A program made the translations under genes and the position numbers. From NCBI RefSeq assembly GCF_003112535.1, contig NZ_BEWA01000004.1, forward strand, positions 248,001 through 312,000: 64,000 bases of DNA, read 5' to 3'. This stretch comes from Streptomyces rishiriensis. Lineage in GTDB: Bacteria; Actinomycetota; Actinomycetes; Streptomycetales; Streptomycetaceae. A model generated the notes under the pieces. That model was given only the letters and a program-made list of their open reading frames with translations, was not told where the DNA came from and made no database searches. How positions within the stretch are numbered: position 1 is the first letter of the stretch; each line of letters begins with the position of its first letter. Positions 62,367 to 64,000 of the stretch are shown piece by piece.

Positions 62367-63935
62367 ATGGAACGGCGAAGGTTCATCGCGGGCGGCACGG
62401 CCGCCATCGCTGCGGCGGCGACCGCGTGCAAGGCGACCGGCGGCGGCGCGGGCGCCTCCGCCCCGGCCACGGGAAGCACCCGCTCCGCGGAGACGGGAGC
62501 GGCGCTGACGACCACCAGTGTCTCCGCCCCCGCCACCTGGACGGCGCTCGCCCGCGACCTGGACGGCACCCTGGTCCGCCCCGGCGAGGCGTCCTGGGCG
62601 GCGGCCCGGCATCTCTACAACACCCGCTTCGACAGCCTCAAGCCGACGGCCGTGGCGTATGTCGCCCACTCCGACGACATCCGTACCGTCATGGCGTACG
62701 CCCGCGCGCACCACACGAAGGTCGCGATCCGCAACGGCGGCCACTCCTACGGCGGTTGGTCCTCGGGCGACGGCCGTCTGATCATCGACGTCTCCAAGCT
62801 GAACCGGGTCCGGGCGAGCGGCGGGACGGCCGTGGTCGGCGCGGGCGCCAAGCTGATCGACGTCTACCGGGCGCTCGCCGCCAAGGGCGTCACGATCCCG
62901 GCGGGATCCTGCCCGACGGTCGGCGTCTCCGGTCTGGTGCTGGGCGGCGGCCACGGGGTCGTCTCCCGCGCCTACGGTCTGACCTGTGACAGCCTCACCC
63001 GGGCCACGATCGTCACCGCCGACGGCAAGCAGCTCACCGCCGACGCGACGACGAACAAGGACCTCTTCTGGGCCCTGCGCGGAGCCGGCAACGGCAACTT
63101 CGGCGTCGTCACGGAACTTCAGTTCACCACCCATCCGGCGCCCCAGGCCGTGACGGGCTACCTCACCTGGCCCTGGTCGAGGGCGGCCGCGGTAGTGAAG
63201 GCCTGGCAGGAATGGGGTCCGTCCCAGCCCGACGAGATCTGGTCCTCCCTGCACGTGGCGAACGCGCCGGGCGGCACGCCCAGCATCTCGGTCGCCGCGT
63301 TCTGCATCGGCACCTACGGCCAGCTCCAGAACGCCGTGGACCGGCTCGCCGACCGGGTGGGCGCGCCCGCGGCGAGCGTCTCCCTCCGCCGCCGCACGTA
63401 CGAGCAGGCGATGGAGGCCTACGCCGGCTGCTCGTCCTTCTCCTCCGACGCCCAGTGCCACCTGCCGGGCTCCACGCCGGGCCGCTCCTCGCAGGGCAAG
63501 CTCGTCCGCGAGACGTACGCGGCCCGCTCGGACTTCTTCGACGTCTCGCTGTCGGCGGCGGGCATCCAGGCCCTGTTGAAGCAGATCAAGTCGGTCCAGG
63601 GCGGCTCGGGCAGCATCGCCCTGACGGCGCTGGGCGGCGCCGTGAACCGGGTCTCCCCCACGGCCACGGCGTTCGTCCACCGCCGCTCGCGCATGCTGGC
63701 GCAGTACATCGCCTCATGGCGGGCGGGCACGCCGGGGACGGCGGCGCAGTCCTGGCTGAACACGGCCCACAAGGCGATGGCCCCGTACGCGTCGGGCGCC
63801 GCCTACCAGAACTACGCGGACCCGACGCTGACGAACTGGCGCAAGGCCTACTACGGCGACGCGCTCCCCCGCCTGACCCAACTGAAGAAGCAGTACGACC
63901 CCAACGGCTTCTTCACCTACCCCCAGGCCCTCTGA
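62367..63935 (+). CDS. Exported BBE-type FAD-linked oxidoreductase
   Basis: A 522-aa flavoenzyme. N-terminal Tat signal (MERRRFIAGGTAAIAAAATAC), with Cys21 as a possible lipid anchor. PCMH-type FAD domain with RNGGHSYGG (His126) and AGSCPTVGVSGLVLGGGHG (Cys182), the two residues that give bicovalent FAD attachment, then a BBE domain with NYADPTLTNW and YYGDALPRL. Such enzymes oxidise sugars or secondary metabolites using oxygen. Substrate unknown. No related biosynthetic genes are visible before the window ends. Confidence 0.92.
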   Translation: MERRRFIAGGTAAIAAAATACKATGGGAGASAPATGSTRSAETGAALTTTSVSAPATWTALARDLDGTLVRPGEASWAAARHLYNTRFDSLKPTAVAYVAHSDDIRTVMAYARAHHTKVAIRNGGHSYGGWSSGDGRLIIDVSKLNRVRASGGTAVVGAGAKLIDVYRALAAKGVTIPAGSCPTVGVSGLVLGGGHGVVSRAYGLTCDSLTRATIVTADGKQLTADATTNKDLFWALRGAGNGNFGVVTELQFTTHPAPQAVTGYLTWPWSRAAAVVKAWQEWGPSQPDEIWSSLHVANAPGGTPSISVAAFCIGTYGQLQNAVDRLADRVGAPAASVSLRRRTYEQAMEAYAGCSSFSSDAQCHLPGSTPGRSSQGKLVRETYAARSDFFDVSLSAAGIQALLKQIKSVQGGSGSIALTALGGAVNRVSPTATAFVHRRSRMLAQYIASWRAGTPGTAAQSWLNTAHKAMAPYASGAAYQNYADPTLTNWRKAYYGDALPRLTQLKKQYDPNGFFTYPQAL

Positions 63936-64000
63936 GCCCTCTGAGCCCTCCCCTCCGGGCCGACGGACACCCGTCAGCCCTCAGCGCTCCCCCTTCAGCC

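Noticed and set aside
1..64000. tRNA, rRNA, integrase or att sites
   Set aside because: No tRNA-like cloverleaf, rRNA motif or recombinase gene was recognised on either strand by eye; a dedicated tool was not run.

Overview
The window is very GC-rich chromosomal DNA from an actinomycete, almost certainly a Streptomyces. The evidence is the near-universal G/C third codon position, frequent GTG/TTG starts, many leaderless promoters, and a set of genes that together are typical of the Streptomyces core: devA/devB/devE, rsiG, nur, glnR, mshD, ppk and pstSCAB. Gene symbols were assigned from motifs and remembered family sequences; no database search was run.

Layout. (1) 0-4.2 kb: a receiver-PP2C phosphatase, a DUF2516 membrane protein, an HbhA-like helical protein, an XRE regulator with a palindromic operator, and a small HAD protein. 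(2) 4.2-11.3 kb, an accessory island: a deletion scar joining the head of a TetR regulator to the back half of a HelR/HelD-type helicase, then a tandem aminoglycoside-phosphotransferase-fold protein, a 67-codon ORF and a one-module NRPS (C-A-PCP). This is the best candidate for an undescribed system. (3) 11.4-15.2 kb, developmental control: devB-devA, a small membrane protein, devE and rsiG, with matching palindromes upstream of devA and devE. (4) 15.4-24.2 kb, housekeeping and sulfur/metal genes: dtd, ygfZ, nur, nitrobindin-like protein, a 32-aa membrane peptide, dsrE, DUF3099, sseC-cysA with a cysteine-type leader peptide and attenuator, an LmeA-like protein, a large membrane protein, moaD-like and an alpha/beta hydrolase. 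(5) 24.4-30.2 kb: glnR, a LacI regulator, and an HtrA-like protease followed by an MprAB-like two-component pair; the protease promoter carries an 11-bp-phased repeat. (6) 30.2-42.1 kb, a secretome region: two unknown secreted proteins, a pectate lyase-pectin methylesterase fusion, a 1150-aa Tat-exported ALF-repeat/coiled-coil protein with a membrane partner, a small secreted protein and an FG-GAP pseudo-trypsin. (7) 42.2-60.1 kb, phosphate and polyphosphate: an exported 5'-nucleotidase, mshD, an ECF sigma/zinc-finger/ABC operon, ppk-CHAD-Nudix, pstSCAB behind a PHO box, and pit with a PhoU-like partner. (8) 60.2-64 kb: csoR with its operator, small proteins, a lipoprotein and a BBE-type flavoprotein.

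The phosphate genes look like one physiological unit: Pho-controlled high-affinity uptake (pstSCAB), low-affinity uptake (pit), phosphate scavenging from nucleotides, and polyphosphate synthesis with a polyphosphate-binding CHAD protein. The order sseC-cysA-LmeA-glnR-mshD-pst resembles, from memory, a conserved block in Mycobacterium tuberculosis, so this backbone is probably old in Actinobacteria, with the NRPS/kinase island and the pectin locus as later additions. No rRNA, tRNA, CRISPR array, intact insertion sequence or replication origin was seen.
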